This document shows positions 1-11,585 of a stretch of 64,000 nucleotides of DNA, piece by piece (within the stretch, counting starts at the first letter, position 1; the number at the start of each line of letters is the position of its first letter). Origin of the DNA: Chaunax sp. Z400 (Eukaryota; Chordata; Actinopteri; Lophiiformes; Chaunacidae); the NCBI GenBank assembly GCA_037577475.1, contig CM075192.1, forward strand, positions 5,926,408-5,990,407, written 5' to 3'. The notes under the pieces were generated by a model. That model saw only the letters and a list, made by a program, of their open reading frames with translations. It was not told where the DNA came from and searched no databases. A program made the position numbers and the translations under genes.

Positions 1-330
1 AATGTCAGGAAGGAGAGTGATGTGTGTAATGTGGGAGTAGAAACATGTATGCATGAGTTTATTGAGTTAGAAATGTATTTTGACAGGATGAAAGAATTAA
101 TAAGTAGGTGGTGGAAAGAAAGATATGTGTTGAGAACGGAATGGAGAGAGTTGTTATTTGGGGTGAATGGGAGAGTGAAAGCATCTTAAATTATGCATTG
201 AGTCATGCGAGGTTTGCTGTAGAAACTCAGCCTATTATGAAAAAAAGAACGAGGATATAACTGATATATTTTAAAAATCATAACAAAAAGAGATATCCAC
301 ATGGTTTACACGTACATGTCAATTTAAAAT
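1..330 (+). mobile_element. Possible C-terminal remnant of a LINE polyprotein
   Basis: An open frame runs from base 1 to a TAA at 187-189 and reads like the zinc-finger/C-terminal tail of a fish LINE ORF2. It has a cysteine/histidine-containing stretch, then an aromatic-rich segment (SRWWKERY) and EWRELLFGV. A second frame continues with similar character (LNYALSHARFAVET) after a frame break. It is cut by the window start. Family assignment is by general resemblance only, and chance coding-like sequence is possible. Confidence 0.35.
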
Positions 331-671
331 GTTGTACTCTTTACACACTGGGAATGATGGGAAGTCACACTTGATTTTGATTCATTTGTTTGATTTATAA
401 AGTAATAGTTAAAAGTACAGGAGGTTCATTTTATGTTTGTTGCTTTTCATTTTGTGTTTGAAAAATAATTAATTATGTAGCAAATTCTACTGCTAATATA
501 TTTGTCTAATTTGTGTTTTGGTTGTATAGTATTTGAATGTATAGGTTGTGTTTTTGTTTACAAAGGTTCACTTGAATTTTTTTTCTGTTCATTGAATTAT
601 ATTATTTGTAAATACTGTACATTGCATATGTTTATATAATATTCTATAATAATAATATATTTATATAAAAA

Positions 672-820
672 AAGCACTGTTGCCTCACAACAACAAGATT
701 GTTGATTTGAATCCAGCTTGGGACATACAGTAGGTAGGATGTAGGATTAAATGTTAATGTGAACGTGGTTGAATAATGTGTGTGTACCCCGCCTCCACCC
801 CTATGTCAGCTGGGATGGCC
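672..820 (+). repeat. Fragment of a tRNA-headed fish SINE-like repeat
   Basis: The segment GCACTGTTGCCTCACAAC followed by GATTTGAATCC (a B-box-like stretch) and then ACCCCGCCTCCACCCCTATG with CAGCTGGGAT matches the head and tail of the same family as the longer copy at 10897-11210. The middle is divergent or deleted. Confidence 0.55.
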
Positions 821-1185
821 TAATGTGTTTGATCGATCTGAAAAATTATGATTAAATTATGATTTGCTGCCTAACTTTTAGTTCTGTTGCTTTATTGAAG
901 GTGTTTAAAAATAACAGTTTTTCCCTGCAAAACCTTTAATGATAAATTTAATATTTTTGCACCTCATTCCAATTACGATACTTTACAATTTTTGTTTGGC
1001 TGCCGTAGCTTCCAGTCATTTGACCATTTTAGATACATTTTTCACAGTGTAAAGGAAACATGTAACATGAAGACAGAATAAGACAAGATAAAATATGAGA
1101 ATTATGAGACATTAGAGTTACAAACAATAAACATATGTACTAGTAATGCTCAATTAAAATTTGGAAATGTTACTGATATGTTTGC

Positions 1186-1249
1186 ATTATTATTATTATT
1201 ATTATTATTATTATCATTATTATTATTGTTATTATTATTATTATTATTA
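1186..1249. repeat. (ATT)n microsatellite
   Basis: Nearly perfect ATT triplets with single C and G interruptions. Confidence 0.95.
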
Positions 1250-2545
1250 ATTTCTTGGAACCACCTCGAAATCTAATAACCTTCCCTGGGCCAACTTTAA
1301 AAAAAAAAAAAAACTATTTAGAACTTTTTGATTGGACTATTTTGAAGACTAATTAACAGACTGACAAATGGCAATGAAAACATGTAATGAAGATAATAAA
1401 TGTAAATGCTGTTATATCATAATAATATCATATTACAATACAGCAATAATAATGCTTTTAGTATTATAAACATAATTCTACGTAGAAATAATTATGTGGT
1501 TTTTGCTCTAAGTGCATTACTATTTTAGCTGCAATGCTAAATCTAATTACAATTGTATGATAATCATAATACTGCTATAGTTAAAAGTAGTTGGAATGCA
1601 AATTCTCTTCATTTCAATTTTGAATTTTAAATTTGTTCATTTAGATGCATTCCACAATATGTTAAGATGTTTATAATAGTTAAATTAATTATTCCCTCTC
1701 GACTCTCTCAATAACAACAGTATGTGAATAACATTCACATCAAAGTTCTGACTTTACAGCTCAAATACATTTTTTTTCATGAGCTAGCAATCTTTAACCC
1801 GCTGAGGTCTATGGATATATGTTTCTATCACTGTGATGAAACCACATAGAAATGTGCTTTACATTTCCATCCTTACTCTCACAAGATTGTTCATGACGCA
1901 CAGCGAACCTATAGGCTGCAGAAAAGAGAACAAGACATGCTTGCCATCTGCCTCCCTGTGCTTTTTCCCTGTGATTTTTAAATGTAATAAAAAAAAAGAC
2001 TGCCATGCTTTTTTTTTTCATTTACACATATACCATGAGCTTCATATGAAGTGTGAAGTCATCATTTAGTCCAATTTATCCCCATCTAACATTTGGTGAA
2101 GGTAGGAAGAAAGGCAACAAACTGTATTACAATATGTCATTTAAGACATCTTTTATTATTCATTTATCTACTATTTTATAAAATTATTCCACTGTTTCTG
2201 TGAACCTTTGCTCTGTGAAGTCTAAATGTGTGTTTCCATAAGAACTTTTCATGTTTTAGACCAAATTATACCTTTACCCATTCCTCAAGGACAAATTGTA
2301 GCATCAGCTCACAGAAAGATGAAACCATTAAATTTTAACATAAAACACTGGGATATTATGTTGTATCCAAGCACCTTAATAAGGTGAATTTATGAGGGCA
2401 TGGAAAAATGAAGAAAATACCTTCAGGTCCCAGAGGGCTGATCAGAAAAAGAAAAGTTTTTTGAAATTCCAAATAGCTTTAGAGTGTTAAGTTGTTCTTC
2501 ATATCTGTAGGATGAATATGTCCCCTCTGGTTGTATGGACCTTAC

Positions 2546-2731
2546 CCAGACAGTGTGGTTCCTTGCCACTCCAGTAGGGGGTGCTAGCATTACGGCAGGT
2601 CAGCACACTGGAGCCTTGCAGCTGGTAGCCGGTCAGACAGGAGAAGAAAGCCTCGCCTCCAGAGTGCAAACCGCTGACGGACACATCACCGTAGAGAGGC
2701 CGCTTAGGGAAGACACAGCTCAATACAAAGG
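2546..2731 (-). CDS. sez6l-like: SEZ6/SEZ6L-family exon encoding sushi (CCP) domain 1
   Basis: A 186-bp exon, phase 1 at both ends, encoding one complete sushi/CCP module. The acceptor on the minus strand is a pyrimidine-rich tract ending ATGCAG before 2731, and the donor is G|GTAAGG after 2546. The peptide has the four sushi cysteines (SC-VFP near the start, FFSC, LTC and PHC), the GYQLQG turn and the tryptophan of PYWSG just before the last cysteine. It also has an N-glycosylation sequon (NAS). The first two bases complete an alanine codon begun by the upstream exon at 32272-32461, giving YQ-AFVLSC across the junction. From memory, human SEZ6L reads very similarly here (YQAF, LSC, FPRRP, GDV, LHSGG, LTC, NAS, W, EP, C). 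SEZ6-family proteins are type I neuronal membrane proteins linked to dendrite and synapse development and are BACE substrates. The family is secure; SEZ6 versus SEZ6L versus SEZ6L2 is inference. The next exon downstream (CUB2) lies outside the window. Confidence 0.9.
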
Positions 2732-4339
2732 CTGCATAGAGACAGAGAATCAAGAGACAGACAGACACAGAGAGAGAAAATATAAGCACAGAGACAGATA
2801 CCCCAAAAGCCCCAGTACTGAATATACATGTGGGGTTTTTGTGTTGTTGTTATTATGTAGATTTTTTAGCATGTGTTATTGAACCCTGATTTAATTCTCT
2901 CATCCAGATTGCAGTGGCTGTGCTGAGTGAACCCTATGAGTACGACTTTAGAGATTCACTCAGACTTAAACTATGAAATTGTACGGGCCCGACAACAGCA
3001 GAGTCCCCATCCTCGGTGGATGTTATGCCCCTGAATTCCAAACATTTCAAATCCAAGAGCTGAGCCAAAGAGATTGAGATGACTATCAAATAATGGCCAT
3101 TCTCAAATAACAGCCAAATAAATGGACAAATAAATACAAATCGCAAAGACATGCCTAAGAAAAAACAAAAGAGGCAAACAAAGAAAACCTTACTATCCTG
3201 GGTCACAGGGTAAATTCTCTATTATGTACTCTGCTGTCCTCACTCTCACATTGGAATATGATTTATTTTTCCAGTCACAAATTCATGTTATTAGGTCCAC
3301 TCTTCCATTTTCTTTCCCATTTGTGCCGTTTGGTGTTGAGCTGCTGTCAATGTAAGTCTTCCAGCACATGTTTTACATGTAAATGGATTATTAAGCCCTT
3401 TGAAACACTCAAAGCCTCTCAGTGTGTAACATCTGCACAGGAAGTGTTTCATTGATGGTTTTAAAAGCAACTTAAAAAAATAGACTGTTTGAAAAAAAAA
3501 ATTAGTGAATGAAAACTGTGTTTGTCTTAAATCTTTTTGATGTAGAATTATTATTATTTTTCCACAAAATTCATAATTCATGACTCAATAAACATCAAAC
3601 ATAATAAGTGACTTTCTGTTCAAATATTAAATATTGCTAAATCCTGATTGCTACATGGGAATTGGTGATGTCACCTTTTCAATGGAACCCATCCAATTTC
3701 TTACCATTAAAAGGAACACAGAAAAAAAAATCCTAACGTGAAACAAGCAGAACTTTGACAGACTACTTTGTAGTTATATAAAAACATCATAAATCACAAA
3801 TGGAACCTGACTGAGAACAATGAAGCTTTTTTATCAAAACACAATAGAACATCCTTATTGTGCTGTATGTTTTGTTACTGGCTGTGGATATCGCACACAT
3901 CACTCTACTCTGTACGCTGTTGCTAAGTGTCCATCTCTGTACGTCTGCAGACTCTCGCATTGGTTGGTGTTTGTATATAAATCTCTCCTTGGGCTGCTTC
4001 CTGTTCATTTTTGTACATAAATCTGTAAGAACCGTAAGCAATATGGTTTACGTTCTCAGAATATTTTACAAATGACAGTCCCCAGAGGTAGAACCGAGCT
4101 CGGGAAAAAAGCCTTTGGATTCGCTGCTCCTTCTTCCTGGAATAATTTACGGAAGGAACTGAAACTATCAGAGCTTGTTACTCTGGGGATTTAAATCTGT
4201 CTTCAAGGATGGTGGAAGTATCACTTTTGGTCAATGTAGTTGTTTCTGAAATGAAACTGAAATCATTCTGATTGATTCTTGTATTGACTCACTTTAAATT
4301 CTTTGTATTTTCTCATTTTAGTGTATGAAAGTTGTACAT

Positions 4340-4806
4340 ATATGTATGTATGATGTATGTATGATGTATGTATGTATGATGTATGTATGTATGATGTATG
4401 TATGATGTATGTATGATGTATGTATGTATGATGTATGTATGATGTATGTATGTATGATGTATGTATGATGTATGTATGATGTATGTATGTATGATGTATG
4501 TATGATGTATGTATGTATGATGTATGATGTATGTATGATGTATGTATGTATGATGTATGATGTATGTATGTATGATGTATGTATGATGTATGTATGTATG
4601 ATGTATGTATGTATGATGTATGTATGATGTATGTATGTATGATGTATGTATGTATGTATGATTTATGTATGATGTATGTATGTATGATGTATGTATGTAT
4701 GATGTATGTATGATGTATGTATGATGTATGTATGTATGATGTATGTATGATGTATGTATGTATGATGTATGTATGATGTATGTATGTATGATGTATGTAT
4801 GTATAT
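4340..4806. repeat. Compound (GATG)(TATG)n satellite
   Basis: About 460 bp made only of GATGTAT, GATGTATGTAT and GATGTATGTATGTAT units in irregular order, with one ATTTATG variant near 4660. It amounts to a GTAT tetranucleotide array with regularly spaced 3-base phase breaks. It lies within the LINE 3' UTR. Confidence 0.95.
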
Positions 4807-4897
4807 GTACTGTATTATGTCTGTTTAATAGTTGCAGCAGTTTCTGTACTGCTCTCTTGGAAAAGAGATTTTTAGTCTCAATGAGGATTTTACCTGG

Positions 4898-4941
4898 TAA
4901 AATAAAGGAGCTATATATATATATATAGCTCCTTTATTTTA
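4898..4941. repeat. Perfect 44-bp palindrome at a LINE tail
   Basis: The LINE tail TAAAATAAAGGAGC, then a TA run, then the exact reverse complement GCTCCTTTATTTTA. All 22 base pairs match around a centre between 4919 and 4920. It could form a cruciform. Confidence 0.92.
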
Positions 4942-5039
4942 ATGATCATGTTTTTATTTACTTGCCTGTTTATTCTATAATGTATTTGCTTCCAAGAATG
5001 ACTTTTCCTAATGTGTAATGTTGTTATTGACAACCCCAG

Positions 5040-5722
5040 CAGTAAAAAACTAGGTATTCACTGGACTACTGCCATGCACTTTATATTGGTGTCAGCCAGG
5101 CCTCCCTCTCTCGACTACAGCTGGTCCAAAATGCTGCAGCTCGACTTTTAACTGGTACACGAAAACGAGAGCACATCTCCCCCATTCTTGCCTCCCTCCA
5201 CTGGCTCCCTGTACAGTTCAGAATTCATTTTAAGATTTGAATGTTTGTTTTTAAATCTTTAAATGGATCGACACTTCCTTTCATCTCTGACCTTCTGCAT
5301 CCCTCTGCCCCCTCCAGGTCTTTGAGGTCTGCTGAACAGGTACTTCATGTCTTCCCAAAGACGAGGCTTAAGACCAGGGGCGACCGAGCGTTCTCAGCTG
5401 CAGCACCTAAGTTGTGGAATGAACCATCCCTCCATGTTAAGACAGCCCCAACTCTGCCGGTTTTTAAATCATGTCTTAAAACTCGTTTCTACTCATTGGC
5501 TTTTAACTCATTTTGAGAGTTATGTGGTTGCTGTCTGTTTATCTTTTATTTATTTTCTCAGCTGCAGTTTTTAAGTTGTGTTCTAATGTGTTTTTACTTG
5601 TTTTACAAATTGTGTTTGATGTTTTATAAATTGTGTTTTATTTATTTGATTTGATTGTACAGCACTTTGGTCAACCTCGGTTGCTTTTAAATGTGCTCTA
5701 TAAATAAAGTGGATTGGATTAT
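5040..5722 (+). mobile_element. L2-like LINE 3' fragment (reverse transcriptase C-terminus and 3' UTR)
   Basis: Plus-strand translation gives the conserved end of L2-type reverse transcriptases. From about 5060 it reads LDYCHALY, then SRLQLVQNAAARLLTGT, REHISPILASLHWLPV, and after an in-frame TGA at 5238-5240 a further open stretch to 5516. That stretch includes DLLHPSAPSRSLRSAEQ, TRLKTRGDRAFSAAAPKLWN and a closing LKTRFYSLAF. The 3' UTR follows with the typical terminal block TGTACAGCACTTTGG and CTCTATAAATAAAGT. It is 5'-truncated, carries one premature stop, and lies antisense to the host gene. Confidence 0.85.
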
Positions 5723-7309
5723 ATAAGTAACATTATAACGAAATGATAAATGTGATAAAATGATAAATAATAATAATAATCCCTATACACCCTGTCACTG
5801 TTAATATTTAATTAAGCAGTGTGCTTAAACAGAGGAGGTAAATAAAGCAACATACCCAGGCATACATACACAGCAACAAGACAGTGACATGCAGGCTCCC
5901 AATATTCCCCTAAGGCGCCTGACAGATTGGTAAGGTTGGATGTACATAGACTGCCAGTATGTGGGCAACGTGTCCAGACTGGCTCTCAGGTGACCAGTTA
6001 ACTAAGTGGTTAATTTATTACCACTGATTTGTCTTCCTACAGCCTCCTGCAGCTCAGCCAAACACATTAAATATATATTCCTGCTAAAGACACTGATCCA
6101 TCTCAGTGTAATTGTCCTAGTTTTATTGTTGGCCCTCGGATGGCTTGGCAGTGTAGCTGCTATTGATTCTGTCTGTTGGGGACAGCGCTGAGCCTCAGGC
6201 GAGGAAATATGTAGGGATATTAAATAGGCCAATAAATGACAACCTACAACTTTGGCCGCTTCCAACACTCTGTTAGTGCTGAAGGATGTTTGCCAGCTCT
6301 ACACTGTCTGACACAAATACAGATAAGAGGAGCAGTGTTGGTCTTTATAGTATTTCTCATTAGAGCAACATCGCAGACTGGTGCTGTGGTTGCAGCAGCT
6401 GCTGGAGCCGTGTCGTATCACTCCCTGAGCTAGTCATTACCATGGTCAGCTGTAGCTATTAATATCAGGACAACCAAAAACTATGAAACTCAAAGGCTCA
6501 CTGGAGACTAGGAAGAGATAAAAGAGCCATCGTGGTCCTATTGTTGCAACAAAAAGCTAGTGCTAACAGGGAGCTTTCACAGAGACAAATTGCCTCGGAG
6601 CAGCAAAATGGCTGCTACATCACTTTGTTTTGTCTTGCTGGGTCGTATGGCCATTTATCATGTTGTGATTTTAATGAAAAGTTATTGATAAGCTCTGCCT
6701 TTATTTTCTCTCTGTAATAGAGGGCATGGGTTGACCCACAGTGTAACGTTCAGCGTAGGTATACTGGATCACATGGGATCACCTCTGCCAGGTTACACTC
6801 TTTCCACTCTTTCATCACACACACACCTGCAACCTCTGCATTTCAAAAGGTTTTAGAATGATGCAACAATATGTTTGTACAGATGTAGAGCATCAGCATC
6901 ACCTCTCAGACATCACTTATGATGATGATGATGATGATATGTGTGCTGGTATCTGCAGAGACCCTGTGTACCATGTTATGTGATCACCCATGTTTATCCG
7001 TCTGTCTACAAGATATCTGAAAATGCCATGAATTGATTTGAATGTCGTTTTGTGCAGGGATCGGTGAAAGGCAAAGGAAGAGTTGATTTGATTATGAGGC
7101 AGATCCGATTGAGTATCAATGGTTTTTTTTTCTGTTCGGGTAACTTTTCATTTTCATTAATGTCTCAACAAATAAGATGTAGGTGAAACAAACAAGAGTA
7201 TTCAACTCTTAATTAAGAATGAATCTGATTTAGTGTGGGTGTCATGGTTTGGGATTTTAGTTTAGTCACTTCTTGTTTTAATGTTAAATTTCTCTCCTCG
7301 TGTCATAAT
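5723..7309. other. Unremarkable intron sequence
   Basis: Only a short GATGAT run (6919-6938) and weak open frames are visible. Nothing here can be supported as a gene or named repeat. Confidence 0.5.
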
Positions 7310-7560
7310 TTGCATCTCATTTCCTGTAGATAGTTTCCATTACCTCCTGTCTTTTGGCATTAATAAATGGATTAGCAATGATGTCTTAAAGCTAAATAAG
7401 GGCAAAACGGAAATGAAAAAAATGAAGAACTGTTTAAAAATGTGGGGAATTTAGCACCCTAATCTTTAACTCCCTGGATACATTTTTTTGATGGTGTCTT
7501 AGACTCAGATCTAAGCCTTAAGTCAACAACATGACAAAAACATTGCTTTTCAAAATCACG
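7310..7560 (+). mobile_element. Short L2-like LINE fragment
   Basis: A broken plus-strand frame reads INKWISNDVLKLNKGKTE (about 7355-7415), the conserved block that precedes the terminal reverse-transcriptase domain in L2-type LINEs. In a shifted frame it continues with a VLDSDLSLKS-like stretch near 7492-7520. Several frameshifts are present. Confidence 0.6.
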
Positions 7561-9382
7561 CTTCACGTCGTTTGTATAACTATAACTTTGTTATTTTGGA
7601 ACATCTGAGTGGGAGAAACAAAAGAGCCTCAAGAATGAAACTTTTTGTAAGTTGAACTAAACAAAAACTCATACAAACTATTATACAAACTGTGTGAAGA
7701 AATGTGGTGAACGCAGCACAAAGTAATGCTGTCATTAAAACCACTGTGTGTGTTAAAGTGGATGTCATCCATTCATTTAATAATAGCGATCTTATAGCTA
7801 TGGTGTGGTTGAAATTCTGACTGGAAAACATCAAACAGTTGTTGTTCATTAGTGAATTATATAATAGTAATAATAATTACTGAAGGTTTCAGGGCCTAAG
7901 GGAAGCCTCAGTGCAGATTTCCTTCTAGGTTTTGGTTGAAAGGATCACATTGTGTCTTGCTAATTGTCTCCTTTTTAAGACATTACAGATCTGATCTGGA
8001 GGAACTGGCAGTTTGGCTAATTTGCTGAATTTTGCCAGTGGAGAAGGAGGCAAATTAATTGCATTTATTGAATCATTTAGTGGGTAGAGGGACCACTGAC
8101 ACATACCCCCGGTCGCTGTTGTTTTCAGTGATATATCATTTTTTTGCTCTCATTTATTCATCTGAAAGAAAACACAGGGATAATCAGAGAGAGCAACAAC
8201 AGTCACCAAACAGTATCTCACAGAAACCACATCTAATGTTCAATAGCAAATGCATTTATAAAGAAAATGTAATATAAGGTGATATGTTCAGTGAAAATGG
8301 TAATTTCACAACTACATTTTGTACAACACATTGGACCTTTTGTAAAAGGTGAAGAAAAGACTGTTTCTAGTTAGATGTTCCAGAAGTCAAAGGAAATATC
8401 TTGGTAGCGAGAACATGTTTGCGACGTTAATAAATAGCATTTCCTCATTATATTATGAGAAAATGTAATGTAATGGTTGACGTTAAGTTTCCTTGATGGA
8501 TCCCCACAATACACACATACCAAATTACTCCACAGACAACGATGTTTACTGTTCACTAACTAATCAGAGTCCAGTTTGTTCTATCAGACAGACTTCTACT
8601 GTGGAACCATGAGAAGTTTCATTTTGTATCAAGCAGCAACAAAGTTGTAGTGTGTTGTGTTTGAGTTCATTTGTTTTCGGCCGCATGACATCGCACATCC
8701 CACAATGTGACATTTGTGCGTGTGCGTGTCTTCAGGTCTCCTGTTAGCATTGGTTTTGAATGAGAAAATAGGTGGTTGATTTTTGCTTTGACAACAAACT
8801 CTCTGCTATCATCTTGTCAGTCAACTCTCTTTACTCTCATCTCATGATAAGTAAAGTTTGACTCCTGGACTCCAGAGTCTCCTGTGCTGTGACTCTGAAA
8901 AACATACTTCTGATCCATATTACATTTTTCATTTGAAGATATTCACTTATGAACCTAGTGCTGCTATTATAGTAAAAATTCAGTGGAGTTATCAGTACTT
9001 GTACGGATAAACAACACGAGTCCCAGACTGGCCATAAACCAGCTTTCCACAACTGCTGTGAGAAAATGTTGGCCTTCAGTGTATCTAATCAGGTCTCGCG
9101 GCCACAGAGTAGATCACAGGGAAAGAGCACTAATTTGAGATGTTTAATGGTCCCCTGTAGCTAGCCGATGTAAATGGAATTTATTTACTTTACAGTCACA
9201 TTGTGAAGCAGCTTTCATGTGGAATGGCTCCGCTTGGCTCAAACTTCTCTAATCTCAGTTGTTCCCTCAGTGAATTTACTTCTGCTGACCGTTGGCCTTG
9301 TATTACTGTGAGGAGCTGACAAGCTCTGCAGAGATTGATGCATCTTGCAGCTCTGTTTCCACGGTTTGCTCTGGAATTATAT
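7561..9382. other. Unremarkable intron sequence
   Basis: AT-rich with no convincing coding sequence. I see no recognisable repeat apart from short homopolymer runs. Confidence 0.5.
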
Positions 9383-9781
9383 TAACCTTTATTTTACCAG
9401 GTGAGTCCCGTTGAGATTGCAGGATCTCTTTTTCAAGGGAGCCCTGGCCAAGACAGCAGCAACGTTGACTTTCAATACATACAACCATTAAAAACATCAA
9501 ATATCCATTGTAAAAACATACAGAACCAAGTCACTAAAAACATTATAAAAAAATACAGTAACAACTCACTAAAAACATACTTGGCTAAGGTTGGAAGCAG
9601 CTACAGACTCCAAAGGAGTCTGCCTCCAAACCCTTCACAACGTTTTTAAAAGCCCTAATCGGGATCAGCTCTTGGAGCTGCAGATCGGACTACAGATGGT
9701 TCCATGCAGCAGGGGCAGAGAACACAAATGCATGTTTGCCAAGTTCAGTGCGAACCTTAGGGACAGACGGTAGTACGGAGT
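9383..9781 (-). mobile_element. Rex1/CR1-like LINE 3' end, reverse orientation
   Basis: The plus strand starts CCTTTATTTTACCAGGTGAG followed by GTTGAGATTGCAGGATCTC. This is the reverse complement of the same family tail found at 4860-4910. The remainder looks like its 3' UTR. Sequence after the adjacent SINE (10002-10300) may be the continuation of this copy, which would make the SINE a nested insertion. No coding part is recognisable. Confidence 0.5.
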
Positions 9782-9790
9782 TTTTTGGGT

Positions 9791-10001
9791 TTTTTTTTTA
9801 GATACTGTATTAATCCCACAGGGGGAAATTCTTTCTCTGCATTTGACCCATCCGTGAGGAGCACCACTACATTGTGGCGCCCGGGGGTTCAGTATCTTTG
9901 CTCAAGGATACTTCGACTTGTAGACTTGCAGGGGCTGGGGATTGAACCACCGACCTTTCGTTCTGTGAACGACCGCTCTACCTCCTGAGCCACAGCCGCC
10001 C
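9791..10001 (-). mobile_element. tRNA-derived SINE with intact promoter boxes
   Basis: On the minus strand the element begins GGGCGGCTGTGGCTCAGG. It has an A-box-like TGGCTCAGGAGG and a B-box-like GGTTCAATCCC at the expected spacing. Its body ends AATTTCCCCCTGTGGGATTA and is followed by an A-rich tail (T-run at 9791-9799 on the plus strand). A second, head-less copy lies at 61105-61270. Expected transcription is by RNA polymerase III. No clear target duplication was found. Confidence 0.8.
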
Positions 10002-10896
10002 AAGCAGTGGGCACAAGCTGCAGTTACTGGTTTCAAAAGAGATATGCCTGCAAAGGTAAAGAGGAAGCAGACCAAGTATGGCTTTATAAATAAAAATGTA
10101 CCAGGGAGTGAGTCTGCACATGGCCAGAGAAGGCCACTGAACTCTGGCAGAAAGGCTGCAGTAGTAAGTGAGCGGCTTGCAGCCTGTGACAAACCACAGG
10201 GCACCGCGGTACTGTACTGTATGTGGTACCTTCGGACCAAATTCAGGAAGTTACAGCAGGCTACCATCACCAACAAACAAAAGAAGGAGAAAAACAAACA
10301 GAAGAAGGAAGAAGTTAAAAATGAGCCACAGCAGCATTCGGTACAATTGCCATGCAAATTCATTCGGTGAATTCGATCTAATGCTGTGTATTGCGCTTGA
10401 AGTTGGTTCTTCTGTTAGTAGTGCCATATCAAATTAGCACAGCGGCGACGATATGAATCTGTTCATTTATGTTTCTCCATTCAAAGGGAAAAGGCTATTT
10501 GGCAAATTGAAAATACTGTGACCTCAGACACATGCACGTCTACAAACCAATCAATCATCAAGCAGATGATGATGACAGGATATAGGTATGTCATGAAAAG
10601 TTCTTTAGTACGCTTGCAAAATTTCAATGTGAAATCAAAACTAACCCGAACTTTGGTTCGGACTTTCCAGTGTGCAAACAGCCTTAAGCTCTATAAGACC
10701 TTTCCTTTCGCACTGCTGTCAATCCAAATATCCCACATTGTTCATGAGACATGTGGAAATCCACTGTGAAGACGATCAGGAAATTTATTGAGCACATTCA
10801 TGAGGCCCAGAGGACGAACATATTTTTCAAGATACTCCTTGAACCGACCAACAAAAACTGGTCTATGTATGCTCTTTAAAGGGTGCATTGTTCAGA

Positions 10897-11210
10897 TAGG
10901 TGGCTCAGTGATGTGGTTAGCACTATTCTCTAGCAAAAAAGTTCTGGGTTCAAATCCAGGCCTGGAGCCTTTCTGTGTGCAGTGTGCATGTCCTTCTTGT
11001 GTCTGCATGGGTTCCCTCCAGGTGTCCTGGCTTCCTTCCACAAAACACATAATATATGTGGGTGAAATGATGACTCTAAATTGCCCTTATGGGTGAATAT
11101 GAGTGTGATTGGTTGTTTGTCTCTCTACGTGTGGGCCGTGTGATGACATAGCGAACTGTACAGGGTGTACCCTCTCCCCAATGTAAGCTGGGATAGGCCC
11201 CAGCCCTGCA
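10897..11210 (+). mobile_element. tRNA-headed fish SINE-like repeat
   Basis: An A-box-like TGGCTCAGTGATGTGG at 10901 and a B-box-like GGTTCAAATCC at 10947-10957 are followed by the body blocks GCATGGGTTCCCTCCAGGTG, GACTCTAAATTGCCC and CAGGGTGTACCCTCTCCCCA, ending GGGATAGGCCCCAGCCC. This arrangement is abundant in fish genomes. A shorter copy is at 672-820. Confidence 0.75.
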
Positions 11211-11224
11211 GTCCTCCTCCTCCT

Positions 11225-11585
11225 CCTCATTTAATTATCAGTGCATCTGCTCATATGCATTTCATAGGTGTTGATGGAACAGAGGAGACCACAAGCCTGC
11301 CCTCAGTGAGGGGTGAGGAGTGTGGCTGGTTAAATAGCAATGCACCAGGTGCAGGCACACCTGGCTTTTAAAAGGAATGGGAGACACTCTGAACTTTTTT
11401 GCACTATACTTTAAAACATACCAATGAATAATTAAGGGACTAATTACGAACCCTTTGCTTACACCTTACTTTGTAATCACACTGAGCGTCACTTAAGGAG
11501 CAAAGGCTGTGCCCTAAATGCACTTGCACCATGTACATTAGGCCATGTGCTACAGATGGATGAAATGATGCTCTTGGTGCGACTG
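11225..11585 (+). repeat. Dispersed repeat family A, plus orientation
   Basis: It shares TTAAAAGGAATGGGAGA, AATTAAGGGACTAA and GCCCTAAATGCACTTGCACC with the copy at 40360-40620. The reverse complement of the family appears at 60120-60370. I recognise it as a repeat common in fish but cannot name its class with confidence. Confidence 0.6.

Larger units (their letters stand above)
1..2545 (-). other. sez6l-like: Partial intron downstream of the sushi1 exon
   Basis: AT-rich sequence following the GTAAGG donor. It contains a LINE-like remnant (1-330), a SINE-like fragment (672-820) and an ATT repeat (1186-1249). The stretches 331-671, 821-1185 and 1250-2545 show nothing I can recognise. The following CUB2 exon is not within the window. 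Confidence 0.75.
3860..4942 (+). mobile_element. Decayed Rex1/CR1-like LINE 3' end with an internal expanded satellite
   Basis: Broken frames on the plus strand read like the C-terminal part of a fish non-LTR reverse transcriptase. Examples are HWLVFVYKSLLGLLPVHF near 3960-4015 and then, near 4080-4200, RTELGKKAFGFAAPSSWNNL. The 3' UTR contains a 460-bp TATG/GATG repeat (4340-4806). The element ends with TTGGAAAAGAG, TCTCAATGAGG and TTTTACCTGGTAAAATAAAG, the typical tail of this family in fish. Several stops and frame breaks make it inactive. The same tail occurs on the opposite strand at 9383. Confidence 0.65.

Noticed and set aside
2535..2882. 115-codon plus-strand open frame over the sushi exon
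   Set aside because: It is the complement of the well-supported minus-strand sushi exon and runs into intron.
4743..4928. Repetitive peptide-like open frame (MYDVC units)
   Set aside because: It is simply translation of the TATG/GATG satellite.
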